NCBI GenBank assembly: GCA_048359995.1
Contig: DBGCPK010000003.1
Location: forward strand, 62,001 to 126,000
Direction of reading: 5' to 3'
DNA from: UBA3210 sp048359995
GTDB taxonomy: Bacteria; Bacillota_I; Bacilli_A; RFN20; CAG-449
Length of the DNA stretch: 64,000 nucleotides
In this document: one piece after another, positions 51,469 through 59,014 of the stretch
Position numbering within the stretch: position 1 is the first letter of the stretch
Layout of the letters: each line of letters begins with the position of its first letter
Notes under the pieces: model-generated
The model's database searches: none
Seen by the model: the letters and a program-made list of their open reading frames with translations, nothing else
Told to the model about the DNA's origin: nothing
Program-made: the position numbers and the translations under genes

Positions 51469-53853
51469 ATGTTAGCAAGTTATCAATTATTGAGCCGTTT
51501 CGTCGATTTAAGCGGTATAACGCCGGAGGAAATCGCCGAAAAATTGACTTTCGCCGGTTTGGAGGTGGAAGCGGTGAAGCCGTTGTCGAGAGCAACCGGA
51601 TTGGTCGTCGGGAAGATTCTGCAAGTAGAAAAACACCCCGACAGCGATCATCTCCACGTTCTGCAAGTCGACGAAGGCGAAAAATACGGCGTTTGCCAGA
51701 TCGTCTGCGGCGCGCCGAACGTCAGGAAAAATCTGAAAGTAATCGTCGCGCGTCCCGGCGCGGTGCTTTCCGAGACGGTCGCGATCGGAAAATCGAAAAT
51801 TCGCGGCGTAGAGTCCGAAGGAATGTGCTGTTCTCTCGCCGAACTCGGCATCGATAAACTCTTTTTGAGCGAAAAGCAGATCTCCGGCATCGAAGAACTC
51901 GACGACGGTGCGCCGATCGGTAGCGAAGACGTTTTGGGTTATCTCGGCCTGAACGACACGGTTTTCGACATCAACGTCCTCGCCAATCGAAGCGACGTGC
52001 AAGCAATCTACTCCCTTGCCAAGGAACTTTCCGCGCTTTTTTCGCGCCCTTTGAAGATCCCTCAGCCGACGCGGTTCGAGGAGAAAAAGACCTCTTTTAC
52101 CTGTTCCAGCGCGACAAAAGACTGCCCGCAGTTTTCGATAAAAGTCGTCCGCAACGTGAAGACCAAAGCCTCTCCGTCTTGGTTGAAAAATTTTTTGATG
52201 GCGCAGGGAATCCGCTCGATCAACAACATCGTCGATATCGGCAACTACGTCATGGTCCTCACCGGACAGCCTCTGCATATGTACGATTTGGATAAACTGA
52301 AATCCTCGCACTTCGAAGTGCGCGACGATCTTGCGCGGGAAGTCGTCTGTTTGGACGAGAAGACGTATTCGTTGCTCCCGGGTGATCTCGTGGTCACTAA
52401 CGGCGGAGAACCGGTCTGCATCGCCGGAACGATGGGACTTTTGTCCGTAGCCGTCGACGAAAATACGAAGAACATCGCCATCGAAAGCGCGAATTTCAAG
52501 GGCTCTTCGGTGCGGAGAACCTCGACCAGAATCGGGCTGACCAGCGAGTCCAGCGCCCATTTCGTCAAAGGAATTAATCCAAAGCAGGACGAATTCGTTT
52601 TGAATCTGACCGCGCAATTGCTGGTCGAATTGGCCGATGGAGAAACGGTGGAAGAGACGAGCCGATACTCGACGATCGATCCGAATCCGGTACGCATCTC
52701 CTGCTCGGTAAATTACATCAATCATCGGCTCGGAACCGACTTTACCTACGATTTCATCGCATCGATACTGGAAAAATTGCAGATTCGAATCGCCGAAAGC
52801 GACGGCGAGCATTTTATCGCCGTGCCGCCGGATCATCGCATCGACTTGCTTTGCGACGCCGATCTCAGCGAAGAAGTGATCCGATTCGCCGGATTTTCCA
52901 AGATCCAATCCCTTTTGCCGTCGATGGAGACGACAAGAGGAGGCTATACGCCCGTTCAGGAAAAGCGCCTGAAAGTTCGTTCCCTCCTCATCGACGCGGG
53001 AATCGACGAAGCCCTGACATATACGCTGATCTCTCCGAAAGAAGACGAATTCGTCATGCTCAATAACGATCGACCGTATGTCGTCTTCAATCCGATGAGC
53101 GTCGATCACAGCGTGGTGAGACGTGGACTCATCGCCTCTCTTTTGAACGTCGTTTCCTATAATTTGGCGCACCAGCAGGAAAACTTGGCTTTCTTCGAAG
53201 TCAGCGATATCGTCACGACGGAGAGGAACTATCAGGAATTATGCGTCGTTCTCTCCGGTAACCGCTCGATGAGAGGAAAATGGATTCAGACGCCGTACGA
53301 CTATTTCGACGCACGCGGTATACTCGACGCGATTTTAAATTCTCTCGGCATCGAAAAGAGCCGCTATAAAGAGGAAAGGCTGACGGATTCGCCGTACTTC
53401 CATCCGGGAAGATCGACAAAATGCGCCTTCGGCAAAGAGGTCTTTGCCTATGTGGGGCAGATTCATCCGTCATACAGCAAGGACATCGGGGAAACCTACG
53501 TTCTCGACGTCAACCTTTCCGCCTTATTCGACCTGAAAGTCGGTACACTGAAAGCGCGTCCGATCTGCCGCTTTCCTTCCGTCAAGAGGGATTTGGCTCT
53601 AATCGTAAGCAAAAGCGTTCTCTCTTCTCAAATCGTGCAGGCGGTGAAAAAGGCGGGAAAAAGTCGCGTGAAAAACGTCGATATTTTCGATGTCTACCAA
53701 GGCGAACACCTCCGAAATGGTACGCAGTCGATCGCCGTTTCGATCACCTTTCAGGACGATACGAAAACTTTGACCGAACCGGAAATCGCCGAAGCGATGC
53801 AGGCTATCACCGACGAACTGTCCCGTTCGGTCGGCGCGGAGTTGCGAAAATGA
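51469..53853 (+). CDS. pheT: Phenylalanine-tRNA ligase beta subunit
   Basis: The 794-aa beta subunit: EMAP/tRNA-binding domain (about 40-150), B1/B3-B4 editing domain (about 205-380, hydrolyses Tyr-tRNA-Phe), B5 domain (about 400-475), catalytic-like domain (about 480-690) and the C-terminal anticodon-binding FDX-ACB domain (about 700-794, RFPSVKRDLALIV). It overlaps the following DUF177 gene by 4 bp. Confidence 0.98.
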   Translation: MLASYQLLSRFVDLSGITPEEIAEKLTFAGLEVEAVKPLSRATGLVVGKILQVEKHPDSDHLHVLQVDEGEKYGVCQIVCGAPNVRKNLKVIVARPGAVLSETVAIGKSKIRGVESEGMCCSLAELGIDKLFLSEKQISGIEELDDGAPIGSEDVLGYLGLNDTVFDINVLANRSDVQAIYSLAKELSALFSRPLKIPQPTRFEEKKTSFTCSSATKDCPQFSIKVVRNVKTKASPSWLKNFLMAQGIRSINNIVDIGNYVMVLTGQPLHMYDLDKLKSSHFEVRDDLAREVVCLDEKTYSLLPGDLVVTNGGEPVCIAGTMGLLSVAVDENTKNIAIESANFKGSSVRRTSTRIGLTSESSAHFVKGINPKQDEFVLNLTAQLLVELADGETVEETSRYSTIDPNPVRISCSVNYINHRLGTDFTYDFIASILEKLQIRIAESDGEHFIAVPPDHRIDLLCDADLSEEVIRFAGFSKIQSLLPSMETTRGGYTPVQEKRLKVRSLLIDAGIDEALTYTLISPKEDEFVMLNNDRPYVVFNPMSVDHSVVRRGLIASLLNVVSYNLAHQQENLAFFEVSDIVTTERNYQELCVVLSGNRSMRGKWIQTPYDYFDARGILDAILNSLGIEKSRYKEERLTDSPYFHPGRSTKCAFGKEVFAYVGQIHPSYSKDIGETYVLDVNLSALFDLKVGTLKARPICRFPSVKRDLALIVSKSVLSSQIVQAVKKAGKSRVKNVDIFDVYQGEHLRNGTQSIAVSITFQDDTKTLTEPEIAEAMQAITDELSRSVGAELRK

Positions 53854-54359
53854 AAGTATCCAAAGCCGAAATCCGTTTCAAGAAAACCCTGTATGTCCGT
53901 TCCGAGGAAGCGTTGAACGATGGCGATCTTTCTCAAATCGAAGGGTTCATTCACCTCATTTCCTGTAAAGTCCAAGTGCGCTTCCACTATATCGAAAACT
54001 TAGATGCCGCTTTGGCGGAATTTTCGGTCAAGGGAAAAATGAATATCCGCTCGACGCGGACCGGAAACCCTCTTGAAATCGATTTTGAAAATCACGATTC
54101 TTTGACCTACGCCTTCTCCGAAACGCCGGATCCGGACGACGATACGATTTTATCCGTAACCGGCGACGAAATCGATCTTCACGATATCTTGGTATCGCTG
54201 GTCGTCTCGGCGCTTCCGATCAAAATCGTAGGCGAAGACGAACCGGAAAACTTTTCGGGCGATCAATGGGAAGTGATATCCGAAGACGAGTATCGGAAAC
54301 GAAATCGGAAAAGCGAAGAATCGCCGTTCGGGATTCTCTCCGACTTCGATCCGGAGTAA
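53850..54359 (+). CDS. DUF177/YceD-family protein
   Basis: A 169-aa protein of the YceD/YlbN family, thought to act in 23S rRNA or 50S subunit biogenesis. The beta-rich core contains GFIHLISCKVQVRFHYIENL and the conserved end DLHDILVSLVVSALPIKIV, followed by an acidic tail. Usually rpmF (L32) follows directly; here mraZ follows and no rpmF is in the gap. ATGA overlap with pheT, then a strong terminator. Confidence 0.85.
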   Translation: MKVSKAEIRFKKTLYVRSEEALNDGDLSQIEGFIHLISCKVQVRFHYIENLDAALAEFSVKGKMNIRSTRTGNPLEIDFENHDSLTYAFSETPDPDDDTILSVTGDEIDLHDILVSLVVSALPIKIVGEDEPENFSGDQWEVISEDEYRKRNRKSEESPFGILSDFDPE

Positions 54360-54377
54360 AATAATCAGCTCTATGCG

Positions 54378-54408
54378 GAGCGGTTGCTATGCGACCGCTC
54401 TTTTTTTT
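54378..54408 (+). terminator. Terminator of pheS-pheT-DUF177
   Basis: Stem GAGCGGTTGC / GCGACCGCTC (one G-T pair) with a TAT loop and eight T. Confidence 0.93.
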
Positions 54409-54441
54409 AGAATCAAAATCGAAAAAAAAATATTTTTGCGG

Positions 54442-54470
54442 TTGCAAAATGGAGAGAAAGGGTTTATTAT
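54442..54470 (+). promoter_or_regulatory. Sigma-A promoter of mraZ-rsmH
   Basis: TTGCAA (54442-54447), a 17-bp spacer, TATTAT (54465-54470). It overlaps the MraZ box array, which suits autorepression. Confidence 0.7.
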
Positions 54471-54494
54471 GGAGTCATGTGGAGAGAAAGGGAG
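54450..54494 (+). promoter_or_regulatory. MraZ operator: five boxes at exact 10-bp spacing
   Basis: TGGAG (54450), GGGTT (54460), TGGAG (54470), TGGAG (54480) and GGGAG (54490) repeat every 10 bp, one helical turn. TGGAGAGAAAGGG occurs twice exactly (54450-54462 and 54480-54492). MraZ proteins bind phased GG-containing repeats upstream of their own gene. The array covers the spacer, the -10, the start of transcription and the ribosome-binding site. Confidence 0.75.
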
Positions 54495-54502
54495 ATTGGA
54501 TT

Positions 54503-54946
54503 ATGTTTTTCATCGGCACTTACAATCACAGTTTAGATGAAAAGAATCGGGTCATCCTCCCGTCCAAACTTCGCGATAAACTTTGCGAAAAGGAAAAAAC
54601 GACGATCTACGTGACGCTGGGATTGGATAAATGCATCGCCATCTATCCTGCCGAAACGTTCGAAGCGATCGCGTCGCGGCTCTCCAAAGCCTCTTCTTTG
54701 GAAGGGGACAACCGAGGTTATAAGAGAACTTTCTTCTCGAATTCGTACGATATCAACGTCGATCGTCAGGGACGGGTACCGTTATCGAAAGAACTTTGCG
54801 AAAAGTGCAACGTGAAGCGGGAAGTCGTCATCATCGGCGTCGACGATCACGTGGAAATCTGGGATCGCGAATTGTATGCGGCGATGTCGTCGCAGAACGA
54901 CGAGAACTACGAATCTTACGCTTCTCGGATTCACATCGAAGACTGA
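54503..54946 (+). CDS. mraZ: Transcriptional regulator MraZ
   Basis: A 147-aa DNA-binding protein with two AbrB-like half domains: SLDEKNRVILPSKLR (about 10-24) and the paired NVDRQGRVPLSKELCE (about 84-99). It forms rings and represses its own dcw transcript. The start MFFIGTYNHSLD at 54503 follows GGGAG. Its likely operator is directly upstream. rsmH starts one base after its stop. Confidence 0.96.
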   Translation: MFFIGTYNHSLDEKNRVILPSKLRDKLCEKEKTTIYVTLGLDKCIAIYPAETFEAIASRLSKASSLEGDNRGYKRTFFSNSYDINVDRQGRVPLSKELCEKCNVKREVVIIGVDDHVEIWDRELYAAMSSQNDENYESYASRIHIED

Positions 54947-54947
54947 T

Positions 54948-55874
54948 ATGGAGTACAAGCATATCCCCGTATTGTTGGAGGAAGTCATCGAAGGGCTGAA
55001 TGTCCGCGAAGACGGAATCTACGTCGATTGCACTTTGGGGAGAGGAGGTCACAGCAGTGAAATCCTCAAACGCCTGACCACCGGTCAACTGTACTGTTTC
55101 GATCAAGACGAGCAGGCCATTGACGAATCTTACCCGCGACTAAGAGAAATCTCGTCGTCGTTCGCGTTGATCCACGCCAATTTCAGCAATATCCGCACGG
55201 AGTTGAAGGGATATGGCATCGATCGGGTCGACGGCATTCTGTTCGATTTGGGAGTCAGTTCGGCTCAATTCGACGAGCAGGATCGCGGATTCTCTTACCG
55301 CTTCGACGCCAGATTGGATATGCGAATGGATCAGCATTCCCGTTTAAGCGCCTATGAAGTCGTCAATACCTATTCGCAGGAAGATCTTCATCGGATCATC
55401 CGGGATTACGGCGAAGAAAAATACGCTTATTCCATCGCGAGGGAAATCGTCCGAAGCCGGAACATTCATCCGGTGGAAACGACGTTCGAATTGGTGGAAA
55501 TCGTCAAGCGCGCGCTTCCGATGAAAGTGCTGAATAAGGCGGGACATCCGGCAAAGCAGACCTTTCAGGCTATCCGCATCGAAGTCAACGACGAACTCAA
55601 CGCGTTGAAAAAAGCCTTGAAGGACGCTTCGGAACTGCTGAACCCGCGCGGAAGAATGTGCGTGATTTCCTTCAATTCGCTGGAAGATCGCATCGTCAAG
55701 CAGTACTTCAACGAATTGGGGAAGGAAAAGCCGCAGTCAAGAAGGTATCCGACGGTCTCAAAACCGCTATCCTATACGGTACTCACGCGAAAAGTCATCG
55801 TCGCGGGTGAAAAGGAACTCGCCGAAAACAATCGGGCGAAAAGTGCGAAACTACGCATCTTGGAAAGGAATTAG
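54948..55874 (+). CDS. rsmH: 16S rRNA m4C1402 methyltransferase RsmH
   Basis: SAM-dependent methyltransferase (308 aa) modifying C1402 in the ribosomal P site. The SAM loop VDCTLGRGGHS is at about 27-37, the catalytic region GILFDLGVSSAQFD at about 100, and FNSLEDRIVK at about 240. It begins MEYKHIPVLLEEV at 54948, one base after mraZ, and is followed 2 bp later by the FtsL-like gene. Confidence 0.97.
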   Translation: MEYKHIPVLLEEVIEGLNVREDGIYVDCTLGRGGHSSEILKRLTTGQLYCFDQDEQAIDESYPRLREISSSFALIHANFSNIRTELKGYGIDRVDGILFDLGVSSAQFDEQDRGFSYRFDARLDMRMDQHSRLSAYEVVNTYSQEDLHRIIRDYGEEKYAYSIAREIVRSRNIHPVETTFELVEIVKRALPMKVLNKAGHPAKQTFQAIRIEVNDELNALKKALKDASELLNPRGRMCVISFNSLEDRIVKQYFNELGKEKPQSRRYPTVSKPLSYTVLTRKVIVAGEKELAENNRAKSAKLRILERN

Positions 55875-55876
55875 TT

Positions 55877-56095
55877 ATGAAAAACAAATTGAAAAAGACA
55901 AACATGACGAAATTCGACCGCTGCGCCAGAAAATTGGGACTGGCCGGTTTCATCTTGATGCTGAGCGCCCTCTCGATCGGCATTCCCGTCGCCAGCGCTT
56001 TGGCCGGAACCAACCGAAATCTCGCCGACGAGATTACGGTGATTCAGGCGGACAATCAAGAGGAAATTCATCCGACGCAAATTGAAAGGAAGTAG
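55877..56095 (+). CDS. Small bitopic membrane protein in the ftsL position
   Basis: A 72-aa protein: basic cytosolic N-terminus (MKNKLKKTNMTKFDRC), one membrane helix (about 20-42, GLAGFILMLSALSIGIPVA) and a short polar outer tail. It lies directly after rsmH, where ftsL is found in nearly all Firmicutes, and has the FtsL topology. It is shorter than FtsL (about 117 aa) and lacks the long outer coiled coil, so it is a reduced FtsL or an unrelated replacement. Confidence 0.6.
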   Translation: MKNKLKKTNMTKFDRCARKLGLAGFILMLSALSIGIPVASALAGTNRNLADEITVIQADNQEEIHPTQIERK

Positions 56096-56100
56096 TAAAA

Positions 56101-56328
56101 ATGAATAAGTTTCTCAAAGCATTGGCCTGTATCGACCTTTGGATCGTCATCGTTTCGGCGACGGTCTTCGTAACCTTATATTTTATCCATCAGTACATTT
56201 TTCTGAACGAAATTCTGATTTTTATGGTCATTTTCCTTTCGTTCAACATATTGTGCTGCATTCCGTTCGGAATCAACTCTTTCAAAGACAGCCGACACGG
56301 TGTCCGGAAGGAGGAAATAAATTACTAG
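56101..56328 (+). CDS. Small two-helix membrane protein, unknown
   Basis: A 75-aa protein with two hydrophobic helices (about 8-30 and 36-58) and a charged C-terminus. AAGGAAGTAG lies before the ATG, and its stop is inside a terminator stem, so it ends the mraZ-rsmH transcript. A role with the preceding FtsL-like protein in the divisome is possible only from position. Confidence 0.6.
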   Translation: MNKFLKALACIDLWIVIVSATVFVTLYFIHQYIFLNEILIFMVIFLSFNILCCIPFGINSFKDSRHGVRKEEINY

Positions 56329-56348
56329 CGGAAGCTAGTTTTTTTTTC
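56324..56348 (+). terminator. Terminator of the mraZ-rsmH operon
   Basis: Stem ACTAGC-GGAA-GCTAGT followed by nine T. The stop codon of the upstream gene is in the 5' arm. Confidence 0.85.
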
Positions 56349-56396
56349 GATTTCGGCTGAAATATGATATGATAATACTTGTGAGCGTGATTATTT

Positions 56397-58904
56397 ATGA
56401 AAAAAAAGATGAAAGTACCTAAAAATACAAACGAAAAATTTTTATCCAACGATGTCGAAGCGATGCTGATCGGCGTTATGCTCCTTTTAGTCTCCTTGAT
56501 CGGATTATTGGGGAAAGGACCGGTCGGTCAGTTTTTGCAATATTGCGTCGTATTCGTCTTCGGAAATTTCTATTTTCTGGTTTACGCCTATCTTTTTTTC
56601 TTTTCCGTCTATCTGATCGCGACGAAAAAGATGTTCGTCATGAAGATCAACCTCTATCTCTTCGCGGCGATGCTGATCCTGTTCAGTTTTTTGATCGGCG
56701 CTTCCGATACGAGCGTGGAACTGACGATCGGCAATTTCACGGGCGCTTACATCAACGTGATGAATGCCACACCGGGGATTTCCCTTTTCAAAATCGAAAG
56801 TTTCGAAGCGATCTCCTACACCGGCGGCGGATACTTGGGTTATATGCTCAGAGGTTTTCTGAATACTTGCTTCACCGACGTCGGCACGTCGATTGCCATC
56901 GGCATTTTCGCATTCGCCGGATTAAGCGTCTTTTTGAAGGACATCGTCATCTACTTTATCCGCCTTTTCCGCTTCTTGAAAGCGAAATACCGCGATTCAT
57001 CCGAGAAACGGACGACGAAAAAGGAAGAAATTCGCATCGATGAAATCAAAAACGTGGAAATTCCGAAAGCGGAAAAGGTCGAAGAAGAAAAGCCTGTCGA
57101 AGCGGAGAATTCTTTCGTAACGGAGGCGATTCGGGAAGAAAGCGAGCAGATTGCGCCGAGTGAAGAGAAACCGAAGATGGAACTTTTCGCTAAAGACATC
57201 GAAGAAATTCCGTTTCCCGACCTCTCCTATTCGCCCGCTAAACCTACCTCCGAAGAGAAAGAGGAGAAAAAACCTCTGTTTGAGGAGATTTCGCCGATCG
57301 AGAGCGTCGTCGTTAAACCGGTCCGACCGACGGTCGAAAAGCCGTTTTTACCCGAAGAAGAAGCGTTGCCGGATCGAAACGCGTCGGAAGAGAATTTCAC
57401 TCACGAAGAGAAAAAACCGAAGTACGAATCGTATCAACTTCCGCCGCTGTCGCTCTTGTCTCAGCCGCAGAACGACGATGTCTCTTTGGAAAACCGCATC
57501 ATCGCGGAAAAACGCTTGGAAAAGATCAACGAATTGTTTTCTCAATTCAAGATCGGCGCCAGCGCGATATCTTATACGATCGGACCATCTTGCACCCGTT
57601 TCAATATCAAGATGAAACCGGGCGTCAAAGTCAACGTCCTCTCTTCGATTCAAAACGAAATCGCCATCAATTTAGGCGGAAACAAGACCGTGCGTCTGGA
57701 ACTCGTCGTCGAGGGAAGAGACACTTCTTCGATCGAAATCGGCAATGCCAAGATCGCTTCGGTCTCGTTTAAGGAATGTCTGGAAGCCCTCAACGGCAAG
57801 ACGTCGGACAAGGATAAATTGCTGGTGCCGTTGGGAAAGGGAATCGAGGGCAACGTGGTTACCGTCTCGCTCGACGAACTCCCTCACCTTCTCGTCGCCG
57901 GAACGACCGGTTCCGGAAAGTCGGTTTTCATCAACACGGTCATCGCGACATTGATCATGCGGAATCGTCCGGACGAATTGAAACTGATGCTGATCGATCC
58001 GAAAAAAGTGGAATTCAGCAAGTACAACGAATTGCCGCATCTTCTCTGTCCGGTGATCACGGAAGCCGTCGAAGGAAAGAACGCTTTGAAGAAACTGGTC
58101 GAGGAGATGGAAAGGCGCTACTCGGTGTTCTTGACGAACGGGAAAGGTTGCAGCAAGATTTCCGAATACAACGAACTCGCAGAAGCGTTGGGCTATGAAA
58201 AAATGCCGAATATCGTGATGATTTGCGATGAATTCAGCGATTTTATGAGCGAATACGGAAAAGAAATCGAACCGTTGATCAAGCGTCTGGCGCAGAAAGC
58301 GAGAGCCTGCGGCATCTATTTGATCATCTGCACCCAACGGCCGTCGGTCAGCGTCATCACGGGAGATATCAAAGCGGTCGTCCCGTCCCGGATCGCGCTT
58401 TTGGTTCCTCAAGTGGTCGATTCGAGGACGATTCTCGACGAAGGAGGCGCGGAAAGCCTGTTGGGAAACGGCGATATGCTCGCGCGCATCCCGCGCCATA
58501 GTTCTCTTGTCCGCGTGCAGGGATCGTTTATCCGAAATTTGGAGATCATCAGAATCTGCGATTTCATCAAAGGACAGTGTCAGGTCGAATACGACGATAA
58601 TTTCAAGAATTTGGTCGAACAGGACGACTTAGGACTTTCCGGAGGGGATTCGCACCGCAGGGAACGCGATCCGCTTCACGAGCAGGCGAAGATCCACGTC
58701 ATCGAAACTCGCATCGCCTCTACCAGCAATCTGCAATCGCGCTTCGGAATCGGTTATGCCCGCGCCGATCACATTCTCAACTGCCTCGAAGACGAACACG
58801 TCATCAAGCGCAGCGGAAACGGAAATCGGCGAATCGTCGTAATGACGATGGAAGATTATCAGAATCAGAAGGCGAACGGGAACTCCGGAGAGGAAGAAAA
58901 CTGA
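56397..58904 (+). CDS. ftsK: DNA translocase FtsK/SpoIIIE
   Basis: A septal DNA pump (835 aa) that clears chromosomes from division septa and, in spore-formers, moves the chromosome into the forespore. N-terminal membrane domain with four to five helices (about 22-190), an acidic Glu/Lys linker (about 195-350), the RecA-like motor with Walker A GTTGSGKS (502-509) and Walker B MICDEFSDFM, and a C-terminal winged-helix gamma domain (about 770-825, RADHILNCLEDEHVI) that reads orientation sequences. AT-rich -10-like sequences (TATGAT, GATAAT) lie at 56363-56376. It is the only such translocase in the window. Confidence 0.95.
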   Translation: MKKKMKVPKNTNEKFLSNDVEAMLIGVMLLLVSLIGLLGKGPVGQFLQYCVVFVFGNFYFLVYAYLFFFSVYLIATKKMFVMKINLYLFAAMLILFSFLIGASDTSVELTIGNFTGAYINVMNATPGISLFKIESFEAISYTGGGYLGYMLRGFLNTCFTDVGTSIAIGIFAFAGLSVFLKDIVIYFIRLFRFLKAKYRDSSEKRTTKKEEIRIDEIKNVEIPKAEKVEEEKPVEAENSFVTEAIREESEQIAPSEEKPKMELFAKDIEEIPFPDLSYSPAKPTSEEKEEKKPLFEEISPIESVVVKPVRPTVEKPFLPEEEALPDRNASEENFTHEEKKPKYESYQLPPLSLLSQPQNDDVSLENRIIAEKRLEKINELFSQFKIGASAISYTIGPSCTRFNIKMKPGVKVNVLSSIQNEIAINLGGNKTVRLELVVEGRDTSSIEIGNAKIASVSFKECLEALNGKTSDKDKLLVPLGKGIEGNVVTVSLDELPHLLVAGTTGSGKSVFINTVIATLIMRNRPDELKLMLIDPKKVEFSKYNELPHLLCPVITEAVEGKNALKKLVEEMERRYSVFLTNGKGCSKISEYNELAEALGYEKMPNIVMICDEFSDFMSEYGKEIEPLIKRLAQKARACGIYLIICTQRPSVSVITGDIKAVVPSRIALLVPQVVDSRTILDEGGAESLLGNGDMLARIPRHSSLVRVQGSFIRNLEIIRICDFIKGQCQVEYDDNFKNLVEQDDLGLSGGDSHRRERDPLHEQAKIHVIETRIASTSNLQSRFGIGYARADHILNCLEDEHVIKRSGNGNRRIVVMTMEDYQNQKANGNSGEEEN

Positions 58905-59014
58905 ATCCGCTTTGCCGAAGTGCGATCAAACGAAACATTTTTGATGCAATCGGAGAAAAATTTGTTAGAATAAATGGGAAAGCATCAACTTATACTTGGA
59001 AATGAGAGGAATTT

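Noticed and set aside
51508..53172. A 554-codon open frame antisense to pheT
   Set aside because: Same codon-bias artefact; the residues show no domain and pheT is certain.
57151..57615. A 154-codon Arg-rich frame inside ftsK
   Set aside because: It is an out-of-frame read of the acidic linker of FtsK.
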